DNA of 64,000 nucleotides from NCBI GenBank assembly GCA_029204225.1, contig CM055110.1, forward strand, positions 2,558,659-2,622,658. Direction: 5' to 3'. The notes below the pieces were generated by a model. The model had not been told where the DNA came from. It searched no databases and saw nothing but the letters and a program-made list of their open reading frames with translations. Position numbers and translations under genes: made by a program. This DNA comes from Diphasiastrum complanatum. Lineage: Eukaryota; Streptophyta; Lycopodiopsida; Lycopodiales; Lycopodiaceae. Shown here piece by piece: positions 53,701 to 64,000 of this stretch. Every line of letters begins with the position of its first letter. The first letter of the stretch is position 1.

Positions 53701-56421
53701 ACTTGAATGGATGGAGTACCTCCTGAAAAGGCATACTATGTTGCATTTAGCATCTCTTGCACTTAAGAAACCTAACTTCTTGATATCCATGACAAGAGCA
53801 CCAATCCAGAACCTAGAACAAACCTAAAATTGATGCTAAAATGTCATCATCTTCGGGAATAGCATCCAAGCCAGAAGTGGGTGGTGCTCCAACTCCAGGT
53901 AGAGGACTCAAGGAACCATCTTTAAACACAGAAGATTCATGAGCTTGTTCTTTATTCTGTTCAGGAAGTTCCTCGTCCTCCATCAGGAAAGCACCATCAT
54001 CTCTACCTGTCAGTATTGGAGATTTGTCACCAATCAAAGGTTCTTGTACAAATGCAAACTCATCTGGCTCATCAAACCTAGGTTCCACTGCAGATCTTAG
54101 TTTCTCAACTTCGGGAATGTCATCTGCTGATATGTCCTCTTCAACAACTGCAATCTGCTCCACTATTTCAAGTTTGTCAGTTTCAGGAACATTAAGCTGC
54201 TCCTGTTCCAAAATTGCACTTGTAGATACATTAGCTTCGGTTTTATCAATAGCCATAGGAGTCAAGGAAGCAGCATTCTGCTCATCTGGATCCATCCCAT
54301 CAGGAAAAGCAACTTCCAATGTGCGGTCAATATTTTCATCCATCTCGAAATCCATAGCCATTGGTGGAAGAACACTGCGAATACAAAAAGCTCAAATTAG
54401 GTTATTCGGTGAAGTTCAAAGAGTAAGTTTTCTGCAAAAGAAAATCGCAAGCAAACAGAGGTTCCTTTCTTTCAGATCAAACAAGAGTATTAGACATCAT
54501 GAAAGTCGTCCTTTACATCGCCTTTTAACTCTAAACCCAACTTATCAGGACTTTCCCTACAAGTTCTTTGACAAAAATGAATGAGCTTATCTGCTTTTTA
54601 GTGCTTACTCTTCCTCCAGTGTTTGCATGGGGGAGGTCTGCCCCCTCCGAGGAATTGTAAAAAGCAATTCCTACAAAACACCAGATCAGCCCCAGGTCAT
54701 GAAAGGTTTTCATAAATGCTGCATGATGCAATTGAGGATACTCAGTAGGTACTAGTTACCTTTTGAAATACCTTGTAATGCAAAGCAAAGAAAGTAAAAC
54801 TATCACCTAAGCTGAACGTCCATTCTAAGAGATTAGCACATTAAAACCCGACAGTGAGATTTGACAGTCGGTTTTCGACATGCACAAATTCTCTCACAAA
54901 TCAAGCAAGTTCACAATAAGGGGTCAATGCAACATTTGGGAAGGATGACAAGTAAGCCTCCAGGAAAAACATAACTAGTTTGAGAACTCTAGTTCAATGC
55001 ACACATTTTATGATCACCACTACATCTGAAACTAATGCAGAACTTACCTTGTCTTGTTCATGACTTGCAAGATCATCTTGAAATTGTTCTGCACATTATC
55101 AATCTCAGAATTTTGAGCATTAGTCTTGATAATGATTCAGAATTCCAAAAATGTTGGATTCAAACTGAGAAATAGCTTATAATACTTAAAAAATAAAATT
55201 TCACCTAATCTTTGTTAGCAGCTAGAATTAGCACCAGGAGTATGGCATATGCTATGTCAAATTCAATATGCTCAATATATTTGCACAAGAAACACGCTTA
55301 CCTTCTACTTCTCGCTGCGGAGCCAAAAAAAAAGCTTCTAGTAATGGGTCGTGAAGAGTGATCTGCTCACGTTCTGTAACGTGAAGATCAAAGTCACTGC
55401 ATTATAATCACAAAAGTAGTAAGAAACTTACTATATTACACCTCTGACCTTCAAGATGTTCTAACTTCTACCCACACAATTTAGCTGCACAGAAGCAAGC
55501 ACAATCAATTCACTAGGACATCCTTTCTACCAAGATAATAACTTGACATGCATTTTTTAATCTCAAGGTCAAACTGACCTCAGTTTTTATTAGCCTGAAA
55601 TCTGTACATCATGAACAAATGCCAATACAAAAATACACTACATTCTTATCACTCACATATCCTGATTTCCTACTGGACAAGCCCAAAGCAAAAAAAAAAC
55701 TCTTACGCCTCACTGTAGAAGACCACATCTTCCAAACACCTAATAGCATTGTGCTCAATTGAAGAGCCTCAGAAATAGTCCTGACAATTGAGTGCATGGC
55801 CATTACCTTCCCCTTCGTTGGTTAAAAGACATCATAAAAGTTATCATGTGAACCTACCAAGCAAGAAGTAACAAAAGCTTACCCATGAAATCCTTCCTGA
55901 TAAGGAATTACATGAGAATCATCAAAATCAAATGTCTCAGGGAGTGTGATAACATGAAATGGTGCTCTCGCAGCTTCAGGAGGAAGATCCACAGCTCCAG
56001 AATGAAAAGCATGCTTGATTTTCACTAATGCTTCACTACAATCGTGATACAAGTAATTGACCTTTCGTGCATAAATCCTTACAACTCCAAGTAACAGGTG
56101 CCCTGATAACCTCAATGCTATTGGGACCTCCGAAAACAAGATCGAGTCTTCATCGCCATGATTCAGAAAAGAAGTTTATGTTAGTGTGCACTCACAAAAG
56201 TAACTCTCTCCCTCTCTCTAACATTCGGTCCAAGATATCTAAAATCCCCATGAGTCGAAATGGCAAATTTGAAAATGTAATTCATAAAATAACATACCAA
56301 CAGAAACGCTAATGTTGGTCTCATTCACTTGACTCTTTCTGAGCTTTTTTTCTAGATGAGCAGCAATCCAGACAGTGCCCAGTGGGCCTTTCTTGGACAA
56401 AATTAAGTGAGAGTAAAACAT
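50737..56421 (-). CDS. RAD21: Cohesin kleisin subunit RAD21/SCC1-like
   Basis: Fourteen exons join in frame on the minus strand: 56421-56298, 56147-55883, 55396-55302, 55088-55048, 54670-54609, 54374-53824, 53722-53602, 53135-52999, 52781-52563, 52374-52040, 51665-51632, 51414-51312, 51172-51022 and 50835-50737, giving 778 residues. The N-terminus ([20 protein letters not shown], then [21 protein letters not shown] and [11 protein letters not shown]) is the Rad21/Rec8 domain that binds SMC3. The middle is acidic and poorly conserved. The C-terminal winged helix that binds SMC1 reads [28 protein letters not shown] (about 737-770). Cohesin holds sister chromatids together and is cut by separase. 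The 62-nt fifth exon is needed to keep frame. A stop at 50959 applies only if the last intron is retained. The gene appears intact; which of the plant RAD21 paralogues it is was not determined. Confidence 0.95.
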
Positions 56422-56437
56422 TTTAGATGATCAATCC

Positions 56438-56440
56438 TCT
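56438..56440 (-). other. Candidate 5'-leader splice acceptor of RAD21
   Basis: On the minus strand CTATTTTCAG ends at 56439, 17 nt upstream of the start codon at 56421. This implies a non-coding first exon further up, probably in 57200-58400. Confidence 0.5.
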
Positions 56441-57204
56441 GAAAATAGCTATACCACTTATAGAACAAACCGAATAACAAAGGGCCTGCAACCAAAAGAC
56501 CACAACTCAGAACTGAAAGAAATTATAAAATCAACTTCAACAATTATGGAGAAGTGAAACTTAAAAACACAAACTTCATTGTTAAGCTTCGTAGTATAAC
56601 TTCTAAGAGACTGCAGCACTTAAGTTGGCCTGAGAAGCTAGATAAAATCTGCAAGAAATATAATGACCAGATACATTGTCAAGCATTCACTTAAGATTAG
56701 CCACAGGCTCGCCTTAACCCCAGTGCTTCATGCTAAACAACAACAAATTCCATTTTATGTATACCAAGGTAATTGAACAAAATGCTGTAAGCTATGAAAT
56801 ACACGCAAATTTCTCAAATCAAATTGTTTGATTACTTTGAAGTTCAATGCAGAAAAATTTGATTAGCAGTTTCCGCTACAAAGTATGAGACGGTTCTGAT
56901 CAACTAATAACCTCCATCTAGGCATCTTAAACGTTTGCCACAGTAAAGATGTTATAGATAATAGATAAGCAGCAAAGTTGCGTTATGTTCTAGTATAGGC
57001 ACGGAGGTGAACATGTTTGTGAATGCCTTAAAGCAGCAACACAGTTGAAAAAATTTGTGGTTCAAAAGGTGACGTGCTAGTACATGACCAAGCTTATAAC
57101 CTGTTTTCCAAAAAAGGAAGTAAAAAATGCTTAACAAAGACCGGACTCACTGAAATTTCAGAGCTGCTTACTAAATTCTACGAAAACAATGAATAAACAG
57201 AAGT

Positions 57205-58110
57205 CGTGAATTGCTCACGGAAAAAAACCGAAGGCCCCGCAATCCACCAAATGCCTTATGTGAATTTTTCAAAGAAATTTATGCAGAAGGGCCCAAAAGG
57301 CTTGAACAAGAGTCCAAGCATCTAACAAGGGACCAAAAGAAACGAAAACTAAATAGAGAGCATTGCAGAAAGGAAAATATACATGATTTTTGAAATATGA
57401 CGAATTCACCAAAACATCGAATAGAATTTTTTTTTAGGTGCTCACTGAAAAGAACAGATGTTTAGCCCGCAAACCACCACTTCCTGATGCGAATTTGAGG
57501 AAAGAACTTGCAAAGGCCAAAAGAAAAAAGGAAGCAAAAGTAGAGAGCAATGCAGGAAGGAGTTGCAACCAAAAAAGGCTTTTGGGAATGCAAATTGCAG
57601 CTATTTCAGCTACGCAAATTTGGTGCAGTATTTGGGTCCATTCATAGACAGCTAAGCTCCAAAATTTCACCAAGACATCAAATAGACACAAATTATGAAG
57701 TGCTCACCGAAAAGTAGAGATATTTATGCTACAAGCCACCAGTTTCTGGTGTGAATTTTCCAAAAATATACCCCAAGGCCCAAAAGCAAGGAAGCCAAGC
57801 GAAGAGCAATGCAGGCAAGAAAGGTTCTCTGGGTATCGAACTGCAGCTATTTATACTATGCAGATTTCCTGCAACCTTTAAGTTTATTCAAAGATACGTA
57901 TCTGTGCTATGAAACTCGAGAAATTCTACCAAAACACAAGTTTTAAAAGTACCCACCGAAAAGCAGAGATGTTTAGCCTTGAAGCCACCGATTTCTGAAG
58001 TGAATTCGCCAAAAGAATACGCAAAAGGACCCGACAAGGCCCAAAATAAAGGATTCCAAGCACAAAGCAATGCAGGAAGAAAATGCAGGTTAGAGGGAGC
58101 CCTCTTGGAC
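57205..58110 (-). repeat. Four-copy diverged tandem repeat in the RAD21 leader
   Basis: Units begin near 57213, 57440, 57702 and 57951 (steps of 227, 262 and 249). Shared blocks on the plus strand are GCTCACCGAAAAG, AGAGATGTTTAGCC, AAGCCACC, a GCCCAAAAG-like block and AGCAATGCAGGAAG. On the RAD21 sense strand each unit carries a donor-like GTGAGC (GTGGGT in the fourth), placed just after a conserved segment. Confidence 0.65.
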
Positions 58111-58339
58111 ATGAAAAGCACAGCTACTTGTGGTATAAGCACATGCAGAAGAAGAAGTGGTGATGGAGGTGTGCAGATGGAGCAAAAGCAGGTAGCAGAG
58201 CAGAGACCAGAGGCAGAATCAAAGCAGGGCAGCCACAGGAGGTGGGAATCTGGTGATAAAAGCAACAGCAGAAGCCAAAGCGAGCCAGAAAAACAGAGAG
58301 AAATCGAAGCAGCAGCAGTAGAAGAGGGAAAGAAAGATC

Positions 58340-58560
58340 TTTTTCTTCGTTTCCCTCGTCAATTTTTGAAAAGCCGAAGGCTTTTCGCGGGGTTACGACG
58401 ACGCCCGTCGCCCATGCAAATGCAACCGGCTACGCCGGTCCACCCCCCGGCCCTCCCCATTCCCCGCTCGCTCCCACCGGCCCCACCCGGTGGATCGTAC
58501 CGTCACTGGCAGCTGGCGGTGGGTGGCAGGCCAGGTGCTGGTACTTAGCTTCTCCTTGAC
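58340..58560 (-). promoter_or_regulatory. GC-rich probable promoter or first exon of RAD21
   Basis: The only clearly GC-rich, CpG-containing stretch near the gene, in an otherwise AT-rich window, and upstream of the RAD21 leader. The plus-strand open frame across it (57979-58548) looks like an artefact. The transcription start is not determined. Confidence 0.45.
58383..58390. promoter_or_regulatory. Candidate E2F site
   Basis: TTTCGCGG fits the E2F consensus WTTSSCSS. E2F control is known for many S-phase genes, cohesin genes among them. A single short match is weak evidence. Confidence 0.3.
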
Positions 58561-58596
58561 GCTGCTGGAAGGCAGCCATTGGGAATTAAGATCAGA

Positions 58597-58620
58597 AATT
58601 AATTAATTAATTAATTAATT
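58597..58620. repeat. (AATT)n microsatellite
   Basis: Six perfect AATT units just outside the GC-rich region. Confidence 0.95.
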
Positions 58621-60565
58621 ATTATTAGATATAATAATCATGAACAAATGTCCAAATTCTTACTATTTTGGATAATCAGAGAGATAAGATGTAATTATAA
58701 AAGCAATTAAGACGTGGACCCAGGGGTCACCCACCCCAATTACATCAACATTCAACACCCTCCTTCCTATCACCTTGAGGGCCTAAGCCCTTCGGCATAG
58801 GTCCATACGACATTGCTTATTTTTAATTTTTAGTCGGAGCTTGATGCCAGGGTGGAGCTAACTTCTCCCAACTTCTCGAGCCTCTGGCAAGCCTCAAAAT
58901 GAGATGGTGACAGAGTTCAAGCACACGAAAACTCTCTCTCAGCACATCATGTAGACGATGAATGCCTAGGTCATGTGTAATCTTGCTTCTTTTGTGCCAT
59001 ACAAGTCAAGCATGCATTTAGCTCATTCCTTGATGTGGGGTAGCAAAAGCTATTATGACAATTTGTTAAAAGTAGAGGAGTTGTTTTTATGGTGGTTTTA
59101 GCTTAGATTGCAAGTCCCATTGCGTGGCCCTTTTACTTGTCACCTTTTTTTTTTAACTTTGGCAAGTGAGTTCAATGGCAATGGACCACCAATCTTTTAA
59201 ACTTGGCTTGCAAGTGCTAAATGAAGGGTTGCAATTTAATTGGCCAACCCTCCAATACCATTGGTTTTCTTATTGCCCTTAGCAACTCAATTATGCAAGC
59301 AACGTCTCCAGGTCCAAATAATGGGTTTTAAAAGGTCTCATGCCACCTCCTGCATGGTGACAACTCAAGGTAAGTCTAAAAAGGGGAAGGAGAACCCATG
59401 AATTAAAACATCAAAATGACCTTCTATTTTTGTTTTTCATTTTTTATATTATAATCATTGTTTATTCATTTTTTTCTTTGTCGCGGTAGTGATAAGCTAT
59501 TGTGACAATTTGCTAAAAGCTAAGGTGTCACTCTCAAGTGAATTTGAACATTAAAATGAGATTTATTGATTTTTTTATTCTTCTAAAATGCAATTTAATC
59601 ATTCAACAATGTAAGTGCCCTTCTTAAGACAAAGTTTCTCATGATGTATGTACATCACCTTGTTTACTACTTCAATGTATCTTGAGCACACATGTCAAAG
59701 ATTATTGTGATATTTCATATCACCTTGGCTCTAATTTTGAGTGCCCAATAGATAAGTGCAATTTTGTCCAATTTTTAATAAATTACAAAATACTTGACAT
59801 ATCAACTTTCTAGAGTGCCCAAATCGTATAGGGTCGATTAGTATATGCCTTCAATGATTGGGAAAAATAATAGAATGATTCTACATAATAGGGAGAGTGA
59901 AGACTAATCCTAGAACATGGCTTAAACCAATAGATCAACGTAGAATGATAGCCAGTTCAACTACCATTTAGTGTATTGAAGACATTGATGATGAGTGGAT
60001 TTAAGGATGACACACAAACCGAAAAGCTAAGTAGCCTTATTCAATTTCTTTAACTCAATAATCGATTGTTCAAGTGAGGAATCTTCACTACAATTTGACA
60101 TCGTCCACGAGACAAGATTTAAGTCGCACAACAATGATTTCAAAAGTGAACCCAATGATCAGGCCCTAGAAACCCCGCGCTCTATGATCTAGCTCCAATA
60201 ATTGTCTCAAAAAACTTTATTGGAAATCATGACTCTAAAATAATCTAGGTCAATTACGTGATTATGCTTGAAGAAGGCCAAGAATATATAGACAATTTGA
60301 CCTTCCACTATTTTGATCTTGTGATATATTGTCTACCGCTCATATCAATGAGCACAGTGTATTCGTGAAATAGCAAGCGCAAAGCAACCCTAGAGCTAGA
60401 ATTCAATGATCACGCCACCACATAGACCAAAATGCATATCGAGGGATCCGTAGTGAAGACCAATATAGGCACAAAGACGGTTTTTGGCTAGATATGTCAT
60501 TGTGGGATGACAATGAGAAATCTATCCCGGCCAAACTTTCTATGATTATGACCCCACCTAGGCCA
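58621..60565. other. Intergenic sequence, no gene recognised
   Basis: No domain found. A diverged direct repeat (GCTATTATGACAATTTGTTAAAAG near 59049 and GCTATTGTGACAATTTGCTAAAAG near 59495) is present, about 445 bp apart. Confidence 0.45.
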
Positions 60566-61700
60566 TGTTGGATTAGTCTCCTTCTTACTAATCGACTAAT
60601 CGGTTTTAATCTTCATCCATTGTTTATCCAGTTCTGCGGATTCTTCCGTGTCATTACACAGTCTACAGATTTACAAGTGTTTATACACAATTTGTAGAAA
60701 TACATGGAGTTTGACAATAGTGTCTCAATTTTTGCCTGTCAGGAATCTCGTGGAAAAATGCAGTGTCGCCTTTTTCGCATTTTTCGCTTGTCATGATTTG
60801 CAGAGTTGCATTTTTTGCTTTTTCCAAAATGCCTCGAATGTTAAGGAAATGACTTTGGCAATGTGTGGGACTACCCCTAATGAGATTTAAGGACACTCTC
60901 GGGGTTTTTGCAAAAAGCCAACACGGTCGCAAAAATTAAAGGACATTGTCGGGTTTTTTGCAAAAAGCCGACACTGTCGCATTTTTGCGACAATGTCGCC
61001 TGTGGCTGTTTTGGTTTCTACAGAAGTAACAGTCTAGTTCATTTACGCAGACAGACTGTTTAAGGCCAATTTCTACCACCTATCAGCAATCAATGACAAG
61101 GAACCGGATGGATGCCAGCGGATACCAGCCAACTGGCAATCACATTTGACGAGCTAATTGCTTAGTATAAATAATTGCTCATATTCATATAGTTTTATGA
61201 TCAAATGATCAAGATCACGATCAATCAGCAGGTATTGTAGTTAGCTCTCTATCAAGCTTTCAAGCTTGAACTCTCTTGAGCATTCTAGCTCAGTCTTTTA
61301 GAGATTTATTTTAGAGTTGCTATTGTGCTATTGCTTATCAGCATAGCTGCTTATTATCAGACTTACTCTCAGTTACTCAGATACAGCTTAGAGTGCACAG
61401 TTTCTATCTGCTATTGTCTTGCGCTCATTAGCATCTGATTTTTGCTTTTTCTGAATCAATACTATCTTTTTATTGCGTTCAGTATATGTCATAATGCATG
61501 CATCTCTGTATTGCTTTTGTAACTGATAGAAATTGTCTGAGAATTCAATACTTCATGTTTGGCTACGTAATCACTTAGTATCTAGTGATTTAAAAGTTAG
61601 TTGCTAAAGATTGAACGTGATTTCTATCACTACTTCTTTGTTTAATTTTTGATAGGCGTAGTCATGCACTTGAAATAGGAAGTTTCCACTACTATTATTT
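60566..61700 (+). repeat. Probable 5' LTR of the right-edge copia element
   Basis: It begins TGTTGGATTAGTCTCC. It includes a ~50-bp direct repeat (60890-60931 and 60940-60982) and the hairpin GTCGCATTTTTGCGAC near 60976. A TATAAATAATTG motif lies near 61167. The segment GTCTACAGATTTACA with GTAGAAATACAT recalls the LTR of element B. The right boundary is unclear because the PBS and early gag are missing. Confidence 0.5.
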
Positions 61701-61759
61701 GTCATATTTCCGACGGGCCAATCAACACCATCAAACCTAACAAAGACTTAGAATCTGAA

Positions 61760-64000
61760 AAGCAAGTGGTCTAAAGGGCAAGATCAAGTGGATGCTTCTT
61801 CAAGTGGAAAAAAGAATGATAGATCAAAGCTCGAGTGCTTCTATTGTGGCATCAAAGGACACTTTGCAAGTGAGTGCTACAAGAAGAAGAGAGATCAAGG
61901 AGACAAGCAAGGTAATCTTACTCTTGATGAGGATGGTTTGGATGTTCAAGATGCAAATGATGATGCTTTTGTGATGTCTTCATGTATGCTTGCTAATGAT
62001 GGAGATCTAGATCCTTGGTGGGTTGATAGTGGAGCAAGTTCACACATGACATTTCACAGAGTACTTCACTTCTTTGTTGGCATATGGAGATGACAAGAGG
62101 GTGATCTACACGGCCAATGATGGTGAGTGTGCAATCAAAGGGATTGGCACAATTCCTATTTCTCTCTCTACAAATAGGAATGTTCATTTGGAGAATGTCT
62201 TGTTTATTCCATCTATTACAAAGAATTTGCTTAGTGTGAGTCAAATGCTAAGTAAGGGCCTCAAGGTGGAGTTTGATGGAGATGCTTGTTTGATCAAAAG
62301 GAAGGATTTCTTGATTGGAAAAGGTAAAAGACAAGGGAAGTTGTTCAAACTTGATGCTTGTGTTATTGCTAACCAAGTTGGATGTGTTGCAAGGGAGCAA
62401 ATTTCTATTCAAGAGGTTTGGCACAAAAGGATGGGACACCTCAACTTCAAGTCATTGGAGGTAATGGCAAGGAAGAAGGTTGTGATTGGTCTTCCAAGTC
62501 CTTAAGTAATGACAAACATGTTTGTAAGTCTTGTGCTTTGTCTAAGTCACATAGACTACCTTATACTAGATCTATTTCTAGATCTACAAAGCCTTTTCAA
62601 CTTGTACATTCAGATATTCATGGATTCACTACAATTAGCAATAGTGGAGCTAAGATGTATGTAACATTCATTGATGATTTTAGTAGATTTTGTTGGATCT
62701 ATCTACTAAAGAGCAAGGATGAAGTGTATGATGTCTTTGTCAAGTTCAAGAATGCAAGGGAGAACCAATTTTCCACAAAGATCAAGTGCTTGAGAGGTGA
62801 CAATGGTGGTGAGTACATATCTAACAAGTTCAAGGACATTTGTGATGAGCATGGGATCAAGAGAGAGTATACAACATCAAGAACCCCACAACAAAATGGA
62901 GTGGCTGAAAGGAAGAATAGGACTTTATGTGAGAGTGCTAAAGCTATGAGGTTAAGTGCTAATCTTGACAAACCATTTTGGGATCAAGCTTTGTTGTGTG
63001 CCAATTTCTTGTGCAATAGGTGGCCGAGTGCTATTTTGGATGAAGGACACCTTTTGAGATGCTATTCAAGAGGAGGCCGAGTGTCAACTTTCTAAGAACC
63101 TTTGGATGCACATGCTATGTCAACATTACTCCCGATGATAGGACCAAGGAGGATCCATCTTCAAGAAGAGGTATTTTTGTTGGATATAGTGAGGTGAGTA
63201 AAGCCTACAAGGTTTACATTCCTTCTACTAACAAAGTGATTGTTGGTAGAGATGTCATTTTTTATGAGGATAACATTCCAAAGGTGTCTTCAAGCATGAT
63301 TGATGGTAGAGTGGATGGATCTAACATTCTTGATGTTGATGAGAAGGATCTTACTTTGGATGGTGGTGATGATGGACCTTCATCAAGTCAAAAGCCAAGG
63401 AGAACATCAAGAAAAAGACAAGTACCTTCAAGGCTCACATATGATCAAAAGGGTAAGCAATTAGTTTCTGGAAATTATGTTGCTTTCCTAACCTCTTTGG
63501 ATGAGCCTACAAGTATAGATCAAGCAAGGAAAGAAGAGGAGTGGATCCAAGCAATGGATCTTGTGTATCAAGCTCTTATGAAGAATGGAACATGGAGGTT
63601 GGTGGAGTTGCCTAAGGACAAGAAAGCTATTGGACGAAAATGGATCTTCAAGGTGAAGACAAAACAAGATGGATCTATCAACAAGTATAAGGCAAGGTTA
63701 GTGACAAAAGGATATGCTCAACAACAAGGAATTGACTATGATGAGACCTTTGCACCCGTGGCAAAAATTGTAAGCATTTGAGTCATCATTTCACTTGCTA
63801 CACTTTCTGGATGGGATCTATGGCAAATGGACATTTCAAATGCATTATTGAATGGTGATCTTGAGGAGGAAGTATACATGGAGCAACCCGAGAGCTACAT
63901 TTCATCAACAAAGCCAAATCATGTGTGTCTTATACAAAAGAGTTTGTATGGTCTTAAGCAAGCACCAAGGAGTTGGTATGCTAAGCTTAACACTTTTTTA
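61760..64000 (+). mobile_element. Ty1/copia Gag-Pol, cut by the window edge
   Basis: It begins within late Gag: zinc knuckle CFYCGIKGHFASEC near 61830, then protease WWVDSGASSHM near 62019, a frameshift near 62065, VIYTANDGECAIKGIG, GAG-pre-integrase VWHKRMGHLNFK, another frameshift near 62505, CKSCALSKSHRLPY, integrase with HSDIHGF, FIDDFSRF and LRGDNGGEYISNKF, a further break near 63060, RTFGCTCYVNI, and reverse transcriptase with KARLVTKGYAQQQGIDY, a stop at 63781, then MDISNALLNGDLEEEVYMEQ and SLYGLKQAPRSWY to the edge. Only four breaks are seen, so it is one of the better preserved copies. The PBS and the N-terminal half of Gag are deleted. Confidence 0.94.

Noticed and set aside
55302-55311. 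Earlier donor in RAD21 exon 3 (GTAGAAG) that would put exon 4 in another frame
   Set aside because: It would replace an acidic linker with an unlikely sequence and uses a poor donor; the 62-nt exon at 54670-54609 resolves the phase with better sites.
57979-58548. 189-codon plus-strand frame
   Set aside because: It has no domain, low-complexity composition, and lies antisense to the RAD21 leader and the GC-rich promoter block.

Overview
The window is nuclear DNA of a land plant, probably a vascular plant; I cannot place the lineage further. The evidence is two intact spliced host genes of plant type (a nine-exon cytochrome P450 of the CYP90/CYP724 group and a fourteen-exon RAD21-type cohesin gene), initiator-methionine-tRNA primer sites on LTR elements, many Ty1/copia and Ty3/gypsy remains, an L1-type LINE, a Helitron relic and abundant GA and TA microsatellites. 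Most of the remaining DNA is decayed mobile elements.

Layout. 0-9 kb: remains of LTR elements on both strands, including a related LTR pair (518-1183 plus; 8031-8693 minus), a 2.9-kb element body without reverse transcriptase, a 113-bp GA tract and a degenerate 22-bp tandem repeat. 10.3-15.5 kb: the P450 gene (plus), with two introns carrying copies of one repeat. 16-30 kb: copia gag and pol relics, a gypsy gag, a long proline/serine-rich and coiled-coil element body, and a nearly complete copia element with a deleted end. 30.2-36.9 kb: a copia element between two ~1.2-kb LTRs; the second LTR is itself followed by a primer-binding site, so it looks like a remnant tandem pair. 36.9-39.3 kb: gypsy pol (minus). 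39.7-43.7 kb: a Helitron Rep/helicase relic followed at once, on the same strand, by a small spliced gene ending in a GIY-YIG nuclease domain. 44.2-48.6 kb: copia fragment (minus) and an L1 LINE with its endonuclease region deleted. 50.6-58.5 kb: RAD21 (minus) with a 5' leader intron, a four-copy tandem repeat in the leader and a GC-rich promoter region. 60.5-64 kb: an LTR and a copia element running off the right edge.

How the parts work. The P450 is predicted to be an ER-anchored steroid or brassinosteroid-type hydroxylase, but with an altered oxygen-activation motif. RAD21 is the kleisin subunit that closes the cohesin ring in dividing cells. All transposable-element coding regions carry stops or frameshifts, so none is autonomous as seen. 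The most unusual item is the Helitron helicase plus GIY-YIG nuclease pair: each half belongs to a known family, but I do not recognise the pairing as described.

All calls come from reading the sequence by eye, including hand-checked splice phases for the two host genes and the GIY-YIG gene. No database search was possible.
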